A DNA stretch of 37,825 nt from Desulfobulbaceae bacterium. GTDB lineage: Bacteria > Desulfobacterota > Desulfobulbia > Desulfobulbales > Desulfocapsaceae. The notes beneath the pieces were generated by a model. That model was not told where the DNA came from. It made no database searches and saw only the letters and a program-made list of their open reading frames with translations. The position numbers and the translations under genes were made by a program. Of the stretch, positions 1-8,482 are shown piece after piece. Each line of letters begins with the position of its first letter. Within the stretch, counting starts at the first letter, position 1. The stretch is from the NCBI GenBank assembly GCA_024640625.1, contig JAHEER010000029.1, forward strand, positions 1-37,825. Direction: 5' to 3'.

Positions 1-332
1 ATTGAATTCATCACGATGGCCCAGCAGTTCAGCAATATAACAAACAGCATAAAGAAATTCCCTACCCTTCTACTTACACTTACAAGGCAAATAACAGCGA
101 CGAGCTGAAGCGCTTTGCCTATGAAGTTGCCAATGTGGGGATTGATATTTTCCATCATCAGTCTGGTGGTGAAATTCGCTTCTGCCTGGGGACCATATTG
201 GGCGACGAAAACCGAGGTCGATAAAAAGTCAAAAAAGATTGTGATTATGAGAAAAATCCACCACAGAGGATAGCGGTTTAGCGAATAAACCAGATTTTCG
301 CGAAGCTTGATTTCCTGATCTAAAAGTCTCAT
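1..332 (-). CDS. Small integral membrane protein, DUF5658-like, 3' end off the left edge
   Basis: The reverse strand is open from an ATG at 332 to the window edge, giving about 110 residues with no stop. It begins MRLLDQEIKLRENL. Hydrophobic stretches lie at about residues 24-45, 75-90 and 92-108, so the product is an inner-membrane protein. A D-x-x-S/T pair at the end of the first helix (FFDFLSTSVF), followed by a Q-A-E-A-N segment, resembles the D..TT / EANP pattern of DUF5658 proteins, whose function is unknown. I see no clear Shine-Dalgarno sequence. The family call rests on this short pattern only. The gene diverges from the NERD gene, and the 250 bases between them should hold both promoters. 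Confidence 0.6.
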   Translation of the reverse strand, partial: MRLLDQEIKLRENLVYSLNRYPLWWIFLIITIFFDFLSTSVFVAQYGPQAEANFTTRLMMENINPHIGNFIGKALQLVAVICLVSVSRRVGNFFMLFVILLNCWAIVMNS

Positions 333-585
333 GCTTGATCATATATCATATTTTTTGTTCAATATTAGCCTGTTAAGGAACAATAATCATTCTTTCTGGT
401 TCGTGGCGTGCAGGAACAGGTCGTGCCAGGGCACTAATGATAATCAGGGCCATGGTATATTTCGTTGAAAATTTCGACTTCTGGCCTAGTTTCGACATAT
501 GATTTCTCATACTTATTTTGTAGGGAGTTGTCTTGGTCGCGATTCGACCGTGGTGAAGTTAAAATAAATTTTCTGGTAATCTTCG

Positions 586-1890
586 GTGAATTTCTCAGCT
601 TACTTTGCACTCCTCGGGGTCATCGTTGTTTTGCTCTTGGGAGTCTTTCTTTTTAGAGGCAGCAGGAGGCTTATACAGCGGTGGGCAGGGGAGTGTGCGG
701 TAACTGTGTCAGCTCGATTCTTCCTCAACAAAAAAGACTACCATCTCCTTGGAAACGTAGTGCTGCCGACAGAAGACGAAACAACCCAGATAGATCATCT
801 ACTCGTGTCACGATTTGGCGTCTTTGTCGTTGAGATGAAGAACATGACGGGCTTGTTATATGGCCCACATGATCAAGACGAGTGGACGGAGGAGGTAGAT
901 GGATATACAAAATTAATCCCCAACCCGCTTCATCAACATTTCCGCCATGCGAAGGCTCTGGAAGAAATCTTCGGACTTAAGCCACATACCATTTATCCAG
1001 TTCTCGTCTTGGTAGGTGACAGCGAGTTCAGAACAGAAATGCCGGAAAATGTGACTTCTCCCCGAGGCTATCTTCCTTACATAAAATCTAAACAAGAGCC
1101 ACTGTATGGAAATTTCGAGGTCGAGAAAATAATTGAAAAGATAGAGAATTATGCTTCGCAGACAACCTTTGAGAACCTCGCCGGTATAAGGAATCTTGGC
1201 CCAAAGTATCCCCCCAAAATCAGGCGAAAATTACAAAGAGCAAAGCCCGCCTCCCCGATCTTCAAATATTCAATGATAGTAGGTGTTCTCCTCGTATTTT
1301 TAGTTATTACGCACGAAGGTGTGGAGGACAGGCATGGGGAGTTAGGGGAGGATGATACCAGAATCCAACAACCCCGGCAGGAGACGTCCGCAGCAGAAAA
1401 AGAGCTGAATAAGGTCTACCAAGTTCAGGATTCAAGCGGCAGAACACAATACACAAACATGGCGATCGCACCCAACGCCAAGCTTCTAGAGGGAAATGTC
1501 GAGAGAAGCGAGTCAGCGCTGGAAATTGAGATCATCGATGACAAGGTGATACTGCCAGTCACCATAGGTAACAGAGGAACTGAGGTGCACACATCAGTTG
1601 TTTTGGACAGCAACAGTGAAAAGACCATACTGCCAGAGAGGATAGCAAATTTCGTCAAGGCTGAAGACATGGGCAGGACGGAACAGCATCAAATAGATGG
1701 GGACGTCATGCTCATGGAGGCGAGAAGAGTAAATTATTTCAGGCTGGGATCTGCTATTGAAGAGGACTTTATTATCTTGGTAAGTGCGGCAAAAAATCAA
1801 AATCAACGAGGTGTTCTCGGCTTGGACTTCATGGTGAAACACCCGTTTGAGATCGATGAACAAAGAAATCTATTAATCTGGCAGAACTAA
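586..1890 (+). CDS. NERD-domain protein fused to DUF4124-like and retropepsin-like domains, membrane-bound
   Basis: This 434-residue protein starts at GTG. An N-terminal membrane helix (about 7-23) is followed by a NERD (nuclease-related) domain at about 45-165. The NERD motif residues are visible: D70-H71, then FVVEMKN with E83 and K85. A second helix spans about 226-243. It is followed by a charged linker and a DUF4124-like strand pair at about 277-302 (KVYQVQDSSGRTQYTN). The C-terminal 115 residues resemble the TIGR02281 retropepsin-like aspartic protease fold, with D341-S-N in place of the usual D-T/S-G and a closing GVLGLDFM...FEID block. The Asp is kept but the catalytic Gly is Asn, so protease activity is doubtful. 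NERD proteins are thought to act on nucleic acids, but here two membrane helices flank the domain. The combination is unusual. No partner gene is evident. Confidence 0.72.
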   Translation: MNFSAYFALLGVIVVLLLGVFLFRGSRRLIQRWAGECAVTVSARFFLNKKDYHLLGNVVLPTEDETTQIDHLLVSRFGVFVVEMKNMTGLLYGPHDQDEWTEEVDGYTKLIPNPLHQHFRHAKALEEIFGLKPHTIYPVLVLVGDSEFRTEMPENVTSPRGYLPYIKSKQEPLYGNFEVEKIIEKIENYASQTTFENLAGIRNLGPKYPPKIRRKLQRAKPASPIFKYSMIVGVLLVFLVITHEGVEDRHGELGEDDTRIQQPRQETSAAEKELNKVYQVQDSSGRTQYTNMAIAPNAKLLEGNVERSESALEIEIIDDKVILPVTIGNRGTEVHTSVVLDSNSEKTILPERIANFVKAEDMGRTEQHQIDGDVMLMEARRVNYFRLGSAIEEDFIILVSAAKNQNQRGVLGLDFMVKHPFEIDEQRNLLIWQN

Positions 1891-2101
1891 ACATTTTCGG
1901 CACCAAAAGAAAGAATGTGCAACTGCAGATAGATGAATACCGAACGTTTATCGGCTGTCTGAAATATCTCTCATTTTTGATAATTGGAGGGAGATCAAGT
2001 AACCGGAATGGAGGTTGGCTTGATTTGTCAGGGTATAGATTCAGTTCTATGGTGCTTATCGTTACTGTTGTTGCAAGCTCACATTGATATTGAGGTGCCC
2101 C

Positions 2102-2902
2102 GTGCGTTATGGCGCAATGAATTTTCCAGTACTGCCTGTTGTTGAGGAAATAAAGACGTTCAATGAGTTGGGATTCGATTATCTGGAGCTGGCGATGGAC
2201 CCACCGGAAGCGCATTACAGCCTCCTGTCTGAAAACCGTTCAGTCATAATCGAGGCCCTGGAAAATTCAGCAATGGGAATAGTCTGTCACCTGCCCACTT
2301 TTGTCTATGCCGCTGATCTCACCGATAGTATCAGACGGGCTTCCCTGACAGAAATGCAGCGGTCGCTTTCCGTCGCTGCCGATCTTGGTGCAGATAAGGT
2401 CGTATTGCACCCGCCGATGATCAGCGGTATGGGAGCCTATGTCGCTGACCGGGTGAGAGCTTTCGCCATTGAGTTCATTGCAGACATGGTCGAGATGTCC
2501 AAAGCCACGGGGGTGACTATCTGTCTGGAAAATATGATGCCCCGAAACGGTTTCGGAGTCGAACCGGCAGAGCTCGAGATGCTGTTCTGGCGGTTCCCGA
2601 CCCTGCAATTGACGCTTGATACCGGCCATGCCAATCTGGGAGAGAATGGCTCGACTCGTCTGGGGGAGTTGGTGGAGCGCTTTGGTGAGCGAATCGGCCA
2701 TGTTCATCTGAGCGACAACCGCGGCCACCATGATGAGCATCTTCCCCTTGGCTTTGGAACTATAGATTTCAGGCGACTTGCCAAAGAATTGCACAATGTT
2801 GGTTATGAGGGTACGCTGACATTTGAGGTCTTTGATGAAGACCGTCGCCTGCTCGTGGAAAGCAGACGTTATTGGCGTCAGCTTTTGGATACCAGCACTT
2901 AG
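2102..2902 (+). CDS. Sugar phosphate isomerase/epimerase-like TIM barrel (AP endonuclease 2 fold)
   Basis: A 266-residue protein of the xylose isomerase-like TIM-barrel superfamily. An upstream TTG at 2084 is in frame. I chose GTG 2102 because a GAGG at 2092-2095 sits at proper spacing and the product then begins M-R-Y-G-A-M-N-F-P, as relatives do. The metal-ligand pattern of the fold can be read in order: LHPPM, CLENMMPRNGFG (Glu), LDTGHANL (Asp, His), GHVHLSDNRGHHDEH (His, Asp, His) and TFEVF (Glu). Family members isomerise or epimerise sugars or sugar acids, or act as endonuclease IV. The sequence does not fix the substrate. The gene stands alone between two unrelated plus-strand genes. 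Confidence 0.85.
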   Translation: MRYGAMNFPVLPVVEEIKTFNELGFDYLELAMDPPEAHYSLLSENRSVIIEALENSAMGIVCHLPTFVYAADLTDSIRRASLTEMQRSLSVAADLGADKVVLHPPMISGMGAYVADRVRAFAIEFIADMVEMSKATGVTICLENMMPRNGFGVEPAELEMLFWRFPTLQLTLDTGHANLGENGSTRLGELVERFGERIGHVHLSDNRGHHDEHLPLGFGTIDFRRLAKELHNVGYEGTLTFEVFDEDRRLLVESRRYWRQLLDTST

Positions 2903-3101
2903 CATTCCACTCGTATATTTCTGGGATATGCGGTGCAATCCTGGGGAAGCCCACTTTTTTGCTCCATTATCCTGGTAAGCTCCGAATTCACGGCAGATCT
3001 GCTGATTTTCACCAGGTACAGTCTGCTTTATGATGTTTGAAAATCATTGACCAATCAATTATACCTAAAGCCAATTCCTCAGACTCTTTCTGGTTTAAAT
3101 T

Positions 3102-4127
3102 ATGAAAAACCTGCTGCTTGTCTATGGTGACCGAACACTGTTGCAGTCAGTGGCCGGTATTTTAAAGTACCAGGGAGCTTTTTTTCGTCTTCATACCGTG
3201 CACGGTCCCGAGCAGGCCATCCAATTCGTCCAAGAGACCCCTGTCGATCTGGTGGTAACGGCACTTCGCTTTCCTCAGATTGGCAGCTTCCAGTTCCTGG
3301 AAAAGCTGGCTTACGAGCATTCATCTGTAAAAACCATCCTGGTGGTAAAGGGAAACCTGCCATTTGCAAAAGCGAGACTTAAAAAATATCCTTCAGTTAT
3401 ATTATACGACCTGTCAGTTGACCAAGGTTTGTTCATCAAACGAATTTTCACCGAGTTGAATATAGATTATGGGGGATGCGTGCGCGGCGTTGCTCTATCC
3501 TCTTTTTTGCAAATGATGGCGTTAGAGAATTGCAGCTGCACGTTGAGTATCTCCTCAAAAAATCTCATCGGTTTATTGTGGTTGAAAAATGGAGAATTGA
3601 TAGCGGCTCAATCACCCACCAGGGAAGGTAAAGAGGCAGCCCTCGAAATCGTGTCCTGGAAAAACGTTACAATTGATATCGATTACGCACCTTTTGCCAT
3701 GCCTCCCCAGTTTTCGCTGTCATTGATGATGCTCTTTCTTGAAAGCGGTCAACAATTTGATGAAATTGTGTGGAATAAAAAAGACAGGCGGGCGCACGAC
3801 CGTTATGAGTTGAATGTCACAACCGATTACGTTTTTAAAGATAGAACAAGACAGACCACGCTTCATGACATCAGCCTCGGCGGTGCTTATTTGGAGCTCG
3901 ATCAGGATATAGAGCTTGGCGAGAAAATAACTCTCCACCTTACATCACCCGGGTTATTGGGCGACTGTTACATAGAATCACGAATTGTCCGAAAGGATGG
4001 GAAAGGGGCAGGCGTTCGCTTCAACCTCGATAGTTCAGAACAGCAGCAGATCATAAGATCAATGATCGAAAATAGCAAAAATGCTAATGACAGCCCGCAG
4101 CCTGATGACCTGTCCATGCCTGCCTAG
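3102..4127 (+). CDS. Pseudo-receiver / DUF4388 (PATAN) / PilZ signalling protein
   Basis: 341 residues with three domains. Residues 1-118 look like a response-regulator receiver, but the phosphoacceptor position in DLVVTALRFP is A54 where Asp is expected (DLVVTDLRMP in ordinary receivers). It is therefore likely not phosphorylated. Residues about 124-215 match DUF4388, with the GGCVRGVALSSFLQMM start and a GLLWLKNGELIAAQ core. Residues about 229-325 form a PilZ domain with both cyclic-di-GMP motifs: R230-A-H-D-R234 and D256-I-S-L-G-G261. The likely role is a cyclic-di-GMP-responsive adaptor that works through protein-protein contact rather than phosphorelay. The gene is monocistronic as far as seen. 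An ATTGA-CCAA-TCAAT dyad lies at 3046-3059 upstream. Confidence 0.85.
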   Translation: MKNLLLVYGDRTLLQSVAGILKYQGAFFRLHTVHGPEQAIQFVQETPVDLVVTALRFPQIGSFQFLEKLAYEHSSVKTILVVKGNLPFAKARLKKYPSVILYDLSVDQGLFIKRIFTELNIDYGGCVRGVALSSFLQMMALENCSCTLSISSKNLIGLLWLKNGELIAAQSPTREGKEAALEIVSWKNVTIDIDYAPFAMPPQFSLSLMMLFLESGQQFDEIVWNKKDRRAHDRYELNVTTDYVFKDRTRQTTLHDISLGGAYLELDQDIELGEKITLHLTSPGLLGDCYIESRIVRKDGKGAGVRFNLDSSEQQQIIRSMIENSKNANDSPQPDDLSMPA

Positions 4128-4138
4128 ATTTAGCTGTC

Positions 4139-4903
4139 TTATCCGCTGATATTGTCACATATTCCTGCAAAACCTTCGAGAAAGGCCAGTACGTTAGTAC
4201 CCAGAACGTTGTGGTTGTAGCCGCCTTCCAGAATTCCGTAACACCCTCCGCCATTTCTCACAGCGGCGGCCCGGACCCATTGTCCCATGACCTTGTAGTC
4301 GCTTGAGAGCAGCAGGCCGCCCCAGTCATTTACATGGTTATCGAACCCTGCGGATACGGCGATGGTATCTGCGACTGTAGCCTCCAGGGCCCGACGTACT
4401 TCCTCGAGATAGAGGTGACGATCGGACGCTTCAGGATTGAGAATCTCCACCCAGGAGTGGTGACCGAGGATGTTGACGTTGCCGTCGCCGAAGTGAAGAT
4501 CGAAATCGAGGACGAAAGCCCGCTCTATCAGATCGTCGCGTTTGAGGCGCAGCAGGGAGACGGCCATGTTGTTGAAGTAACAGAACCCCCAGCAGCTGGT
4601 AGCCGAGGCATGGTGGCCGGGCGGTCGAATCACGGCAAAACTTGGTTCGGTCAGTGAGCGCAGGGCGGCCTGTATCGCACCCCCAGCCGCCAGTGCGGCG
4701 ATATCGTACAGACCCTGGCTGTGTACCCAATTCAGATGGCTGCTGGAATGCGCGGCAAGAAGGTCATCTTTACGCGCGGGCTCACACTCGACCAGTTCGA
4801 CCACGCTGGACAGTTCTTCCACGATCGCCTCCATTCTGCCATGTTCGGCGGCTGGATCCGAAGTGTACTCTTCATAGAAATCGTGATGAAAATAGACGGT
4901 CAT
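4139..4903 (-). CDS. Histone deacetylase family protein (acetoin utilisation/HDAC-like)
   Basis: 254 residues, short for this family, which usually exceeds 300. Zinc-dependent deacetylase motifs appear in order: RPPGHHA (H97, H98 charge relay), GFCYFNNMAVS, DFDLHFGDGN (D135 and H137 as zinc ligands), SAGFD (D188, third zinc ligand) and LEGGYN (Y229). All catalytic residues are present, so the enzyme should be active. Bacterial relatives deacetylate small amines, polyamines or acetylated proteins; the substrate here is not shown. An AGGG sequence lies about 8 bases before the ATG. The gene is 39 bases downstream of the minus-strand gene at 4943-5692 and is probably cotranscribed with it. Confidence 0.9.
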   Translation of the reverse strand: MTVYFHHDFYEEYTSDPAAEHGRMEAIVEELSSVVELVECEPARKDDLLAAHSSSHLNWVHSQGLYDIAALAAGGAIQAALRSLTEPSFAVIRPPGHHASATSCWGFCYFNNMAVSLLRLKRDDLIERAFVLDFDLHFGDGNVNILGHHSWVEILNPEASDRHLYLEEVRRALEATVADTIAVSAGFDNHVNDWGGLLLSSDYKVMGQWVRAAAVRNGGGCYGILEGGYNHNVLGTNVLAFLEGFAGICDNISG

Positions 4904-4942
4904 AACAGTACCCTTGAAAAAGATGATAATAGCTGGCGGTTG

Positions 4943-5692
4943 TCAAAAAAGCAGCGGTGTGGTTGACGTTTTGACCTTTGCCCCCTGCAGAAGCATCCTG
5001 GCCAGTTCTTCACCGCTCGAGTCTTCTCCGCGAATCGGCCAGTGCGCCGGTTTGATGCCCGTTGTCTTGTAAAAGTGCTTGAGCAGGCTTTTCCGGGTGA
5101 AGATCAGAATCGAACCATCGATGAAAGGATGGGCAAGAAGCCTCGTTATCTCCTGCCTTCGTATCTGTTTGAGGATAGGCTCGAATATTTTCTCCACCCC
5201 CACCGAACCGCAGTATGGTGCATCATCGGAAGCTGGGGTTGGAAACGAATAAAATGTCGTGATACCGACTGAATAGTGTGGCGATACACGATCATCGAGC
5301 AGCCGTGCCCGCCGGCTGTCGGCTTCCCGCTGCCTGGTATCCTCGACCACCGGTCCCATCAGATGCGCCCGCACCAGCTTGCTCCAGAAGCCATGCCTGC
5401 CGCCGTCACGCCGTGAGTAGAAGAGCATCCCGTGCTTGACACTGGTGATCGAGGGATTGCCCAGAACCAGCAATACTTTCTGCTTGTTGGCGCCGGTCGT
5501 GGTCGGCAGCAGTGAAATCGATTCGTAGCGCAGAATCCCGTTTTTAAGGGCGCAGATGTCGGTAAACGAGGAGACGGTTGAACCAATCCGTTCCAAGGCT
5601 CTTTCAAGCGCCGCGATCTGATTCTGATGCAGGCCGAAATCGGCACTCTGCAGATCGATGACGACACTGTAATTGCAGGTATTGAACCTCAT
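4943..5692 (-). CDS. Conserved-looking protein of unknown function
   Basis: A 249-residue soluble protein that I do not confidently recognise. The most structured stretch is KVLLVLGNPSITSVKHG followed by MLFYSRRDGGRHGFW. It faintly recalls the GNP / H-G-x-F / W pattern of uracil-DNA-glycosylase-like proteins, but the resemblance is too weak for a name. There is no signal peptide or membrane helix. An AAGGTGA sequence sits six bases upstream of the ATG at 5692, which supports the start. The gene is upstream of the HDAC-like gene by 39 bases on the same strand, so the two probably form an operon. Confidence 0.7.
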   Translation of the reverse strand: MRFNTCNYSVVIDLQSADFGLHQNQIAALERALERIGSTVSSFTDICALKNGILRYESISLLPTTTGANKQKVLLVLGNPSITSVKHGMLFYSRRDGGRHGFWSKLVRAHLMGPVVEDTRQREADSRRARLLDDRVSPHYSVGITTFYSFPTPASDDAPYCGSVGVEKIFEPILKQIRRQEITRLLAHPFIDGSILIFTRKSLLKHFYKTTGIKPAHWPIRGEDSSGEELARMLLQGAKVKTSTTPLLF

Positions 5693-5860
5693 TGTATGTC
5701 ACCTTACAATAAAGGATATAAAATCTCAATTATATCACCATTACAAGGTTTTATGATTGAAATAACTGAATAGCGCCGAGCTCGCCGTAAATAATGCTCA
5801 GACCCAGATTGCTCAAAATGATAATTATTCTTAATCTTCTTCTGTGGCCCGTAAAATCGG

Positions 5861-5901
5861 AAAGATAGCTGGACATGCAATTTTTTTGTGGTATAGTGAC
5901 G
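5861..5901 (+). promoter_or_regulatory. Sigma-70-like promoter with a 41-bp block shared with 12920-12960
   Basis: AAAGATAGCTGGAC is followed by 17 variable bases and TATAGTGACG. The -35 is TGGACA (5870-5875), the spacer is 16 bases and the -10 is TATAGT (5892-5897). The transcript would start about 70 bases before the GTG of the lipoprotein gene. The same block, with the same spacing, precedes the second lipoprotein gene on the other strand. That makes a chance match unlikely and suggests shared regulation through the sequence upstream of and around the -35. Confidence 0.65.
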
Positions 5902-5975
5902 ACGGTTTACATTTGTGAAGCTTTTATAATTATTGTAGTTATTTAGACATTTATCCAAGCAACGGAGGGTCTGCG

Positions 5976-6623
5976 GTGAAAGTTTTTAGGGTGTTGATGC
6001 TAATTGTATTTCTGGGATTTCTGTTAACATCATGCAGTGGCGGTAGCGATGATGGCGGAGCTACCGGAGGCAGCGGTGAGACCCAAGCTGCAGCAACTAA
6101 GCAAGATTCTACATCAAAAGATGAGGCTGCCAAAGAAGAACCCAAGGAAGAACCTAAGGAAGAACCTAAAGAGGAACCAGCTTCTGTCACCAGTTCTTCC
6201 AAGATTTTCCTTAATGCGTTTGATTTCAATTGCTCGAGCAACTGGGGAGATAGAGATGGGGCCGTGGGTATAAAAGCCTACACAGGAAGTGGTACTTGCG
6301 AAAAATCCTTTCCCGGCGAAGCCGGTACCTACCAGTTGGTGTTAAAAGCTGTGACAGAGTATGACGGAAAATCACCATATAAATTCTCCATAAACGGTAC
6401 CCAGGTGGCCAACGGCGAATACCCGCTCTCCAGCTCACTTGGTTGCGATTGTCCACATGATGATTGGCGCAAAGTTTGTCCTGATCGTGACAGAGATATA
6501 GATCTAGGCACCTATGATCTCAATCCGGGAGATATTCTACAACTCTGGGGCGATGATGTGTACCCATGTGGCAGTCACGGGTCATATACTAAATGGCGCG
6601 GAATTGAAGCGATTAGAAGATAA
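5976..6623 (+). CDS. Lipoprotein with KEEP-repeat linker and a Cys-rich beta-rich C-terminal domain
   Basis: 215 residues starting at GTG, with GGAGG (5964-5968) seven bases upstream. It has a lipoprotein signal peptide with lipobox LTSC (Cys20), then a Gly/Ser/Asp spacer. Four KEEP-type repeats (about residues 53-68) follow. The C-terminal domain (about 73-215) is rich in predicted strands and holds several cysteines (for example CDCPHDDWRKVC), with a GTYQLVLKAV core that recalls carbohydrate-binding beta-sandwiches. The exact fold is uncertain. The lipoprotein probably sits in the envelope, with the KEEP linker as a stalk. Its N-terminus resembles that of the lipoprotein at 12220-12852. A strong terminator follows at 6655, so it is transcribed alone. 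Confidence 0.82.
   Translation: MKVFRVLMLIVFLGFLLTSCSGGSDDGGATGGSGETQAAATKQDSTSKDEAAKEEPKEEPKEEPKEEPASVTSSSKIFLNAFDFNCSSNWGDRDGAVGIKAYTGSGTCEKSFPGEAGTYQLVLKAVTEYDGKSPYKFSINGTQVANGEYPLSSSLGCDCPHDDWRKVCPDRDRDIDLGTYDLNPGDILQLWGDDVYPCGSHGSYTKWRGIEAIRR
6132..6179 (+). repeat. Four tandem 12-bp repeats encoding KEEP units
   Basis: The in-frame units are AAAGAAGAACCC, AAGGAAGAACCT (twice, identical) and AAAGAGGAACCA, at 6132, 6144, 6156 and 6168. They encode the charged Lys/Glu/Pro stalk of the lipoprotein. Near-identical units can change copy number by slippage without breaking the frame. Confidence 0.9.
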
Positions 6624-6654
6624 TTTTTTTATAAAACAATAATAGTAAAAGTAG

Positions 6655-6700
6655 AAAATGCTTTCTCGGGTAACACCCCGGGGAAGCATTTTCTTTTTTA
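6655..6700 (+). terminator. Rho-independent terminator of the lipoprotein gene
   Basis: AAAATGCTT and AAGCATTTT form a perfect 9-bp outer stem. An inner CTCGGG/CCCGGGG stem with G-U pairs extends it to about 16 bp around a TAACAC loop. A run of T follows (CTTTTTT). It separates the lipoprotein gene from glpD. Confidence 0.9.
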
Positions 6701-6747
6701 ACCATTGGCACCCGACCATTGGGCAGGATATAGTTTATAAATAATTA

Positions 6748-8427
6748 ATGAAAAGAGATCTAAAAAAGATTCAATCGACGGTCTTCGATCTGCTCATCAT
6801 CGGAGGCGGCATCACCGGTGCCTGCCTGGCGCACGACGCCGCTTTACGGGGCCTGCGCCTGGCCCTGGTGGAGAAAAACGATTTCGGTATGAGCACCTCT
6901 GCGGCCTCCTCGAAGCTCCTGCACGGAGGCATACGCTACCTCCAGAAACTGCAGTTTGGCAAGGTGCGTGAATCGGCGCGCGAGCGGACTTATTTCCAGG
7001 TCATCGCCCCGCACCTCACCACCAGTATTCCCTTTCTGGTTCCCACCATCCGCGGCAGCGTCATGAAGGGCAGGGCGGCGCTGCTGGTCGGCATGAATCT
7101 TTACCGGGCAATCTGCACGGGACTCAACGGGCTGGTCAGCGACCCGGCAAAAAAGGTCGAGTTCGGAACTTTTTTTACCAGAAACAAGGTGCTGAAGCAG
7201 GTACCGATGCTGGCTGCCATCGACGGCCTCAGCGGCGCCCATACCCTGTATGAGTCCCACATGCACAACAGTGAGCGTATGACTTTGGCCTTTATAAAAA
7301 GTGCTGTCCATAACGGTTCTCTGGCGGCCAATCATGTAGAGGTTAAGAGACTTATCAGTGATGATCAACGGATCACCGGTGTCCATTGCCGGGATACACT
7401 GTCCGGTGAGGAGTTTCAGCTCAGCGCCAAGGTGGTCGTCAATGCCGCGGGTCCTTTTCTTCCCGGCATCAATTCCCAGATCGACAGTTTGAAACTCTTC
7501 AAGGAAACAACCGGTTTTTCAAAAGGGGTGCATATCGTCGTCAGCCAGCTCGAGGCAAAGTACGCACTGGCACTGAGCAGCGGGAAAAAGACCGAAGGGC
7601 TGGTGACCAGGGGCGGACGGCATATTTTCATGATACCCTGGAGGGGCCGCACCCTTATCGGCACCACCAATGTTCCCTTCAAAGATGAGCTCGATAAGGT
7701 ACGGGTGACCCGCAAGGATATCGTTGAATTTATCCAAGACATCAACGCCATCGTACCCGGTCTCTCGCTCGCAGAAAATGATGTGCACTACGCCTTTGCC
7801 GGCCTTTACCCGCTTATCAGTGACGAGATCAAATCCGATACCTATCAGGGCACGGGAGAATACCAGGTGGTCGACCATAGCGAGCAGGGGGGGCCGGCGG
7901 GCATCGTCTCTGTGATGGGTGCCAAATATACCACTGCCAGGGCAATAGCCGAGCAGGCCGTTGATCTCATAGGCAGTAAGATAGCGCTGCCCGATCCCCG
8001 CTGCCGCACAGCCTCGGTGCCGCTTTTTGAGGGGAGAGTGGCAAGCCTCGAACAGTTTATTGCCGACAAACAGCAGCAGTACCGTGATATTCTAACGCCG
8101 CAGACCGTGCATGACCTGATTGTTTCGCATGGCAGTGAAATAGATACGGTGGTGAGCTACTGCCAGAATACACCCGGCTACCTGGACAAACTTTCTGATG
8201 AACGAGAAACCCTTGCCGGGGAAGTCGCCTATGCGGTGGAGCACGAAATGGCCTGCACCCTCGACGACGTGGTATTTGCCAGGACCGGTCTGGGGACCAT
8301 AGGGCATCCCGGAGTCGAGGTGCTGAACAAGGTCGTTGACATCATCGGGCCCCTGCTGGCGTGGGATGAGCAGCGAATCGAACGAGAGATTGAGGCTGTG
8401 GAACGCCGATATCAATGGCGCGACTAA
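6748..8427 (+). CDS. glpD: FAD-dependent glycerol-3-phosphate dehydrogenase
   Basis: 559 residues, the usual GlpD/GlpA length. The enzyme oxidises sn-glycerol 3-phosphate to dihydroxyacetone phosphate and passes electrons through FAD to the quinone pool at the inner membrane. Family signatures are a dinucleotide-binding GGGITG at residues 19-24, the GMSTSAASSKLLHGGIRYLQ block that contacts FAD and substrate, VVVNAAGP, and a C-terminal DAO-C domain from about residue 400. There is no clear Shine-Dalgarno before the ATG, but the N-terminus aligns well with the family. No glpK or glpF lies nearby. The next gene is a glycosyltransferase, so the enzyme may serve phospholipid turnover rather than glycerol growth (inference). 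Confidence 0.93.
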   Translation: MKRDLKKIQSTVFDLLIIGGGITGACLAHDAALRGLRLALVEKNDFGMSTSAASSKLLHGGIRYLQKLQFGKVRESARERTYFQVIAPHLTTSIPFLVPTIRGSVMKGRAALLVGMNLYRAICTGLNGLVSDPAKKVEFGTFFTRNKVLKQVPMLAAIDGLSGAHTLYESHMHNSERMTLAFIKSAVHNGSLAANHVEVKRLISDDQRITGVHCRDTLSGEEFQLSAKVVVNAAGPFLPGINSQIDSLKLFKETTGFSKGVHIVVSQLEAKYALALSSGKKTEGLVTRGGRHIFMIPWRGRTLIGTTNVPFKDELDKVRVTRKDIVEFIQDINAIVPGLSLAENDVHYAFAGLYPLISDEIKSDTYQGTGEYQVVDHSEQGGPAGIVSVMGAKYTTARAIAEQAVDLIGSKIALPDPRCRTASVPLFEGRVASLEQFIADKQQQYRDILTPQTVHDLIVSHGSEIDTVVSYCQNTPGYLDKLSDERETLAGEVAYAVEHEMACTLDDVVFARTGLGTIGHPGVEVLNKVVDIIGPLLAWDEQRIEREIEAVERRYQWRD

Positions 8428-8482
8428 AGGAGAAACTCCTTCTGAAGACCGGACCCGGCAAAGTGGGAAAAAAAATTAAACG

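Noticed and set aside
3046..3059. ATTGA-CCAA-TCAAT dyad as an FNR/HcpR site
   Set aside because: The half-site spacing is two bases shorter than the TTGAT-N4-ATCAA layout, so the family assignment is not supported.
4927..4970. Third copy of the lipoprotein promoter block (TAGCTGG...TTGACG)
   Set aside because: The spacing differs by three bases, the flanking AAAGA is missing and no TATA -10 is present.
5951..6241. Minus-strand frame with repeated GSSL units
   Set aside because: It is the antisense shadow of the KEEP repeats in the lipoprotein gene.
8427..8441. AAGGAG-AAA-CTCCTT hairpin as terminator of glpD
   Set aside because: The stem is only six base pairs and no T run follows.
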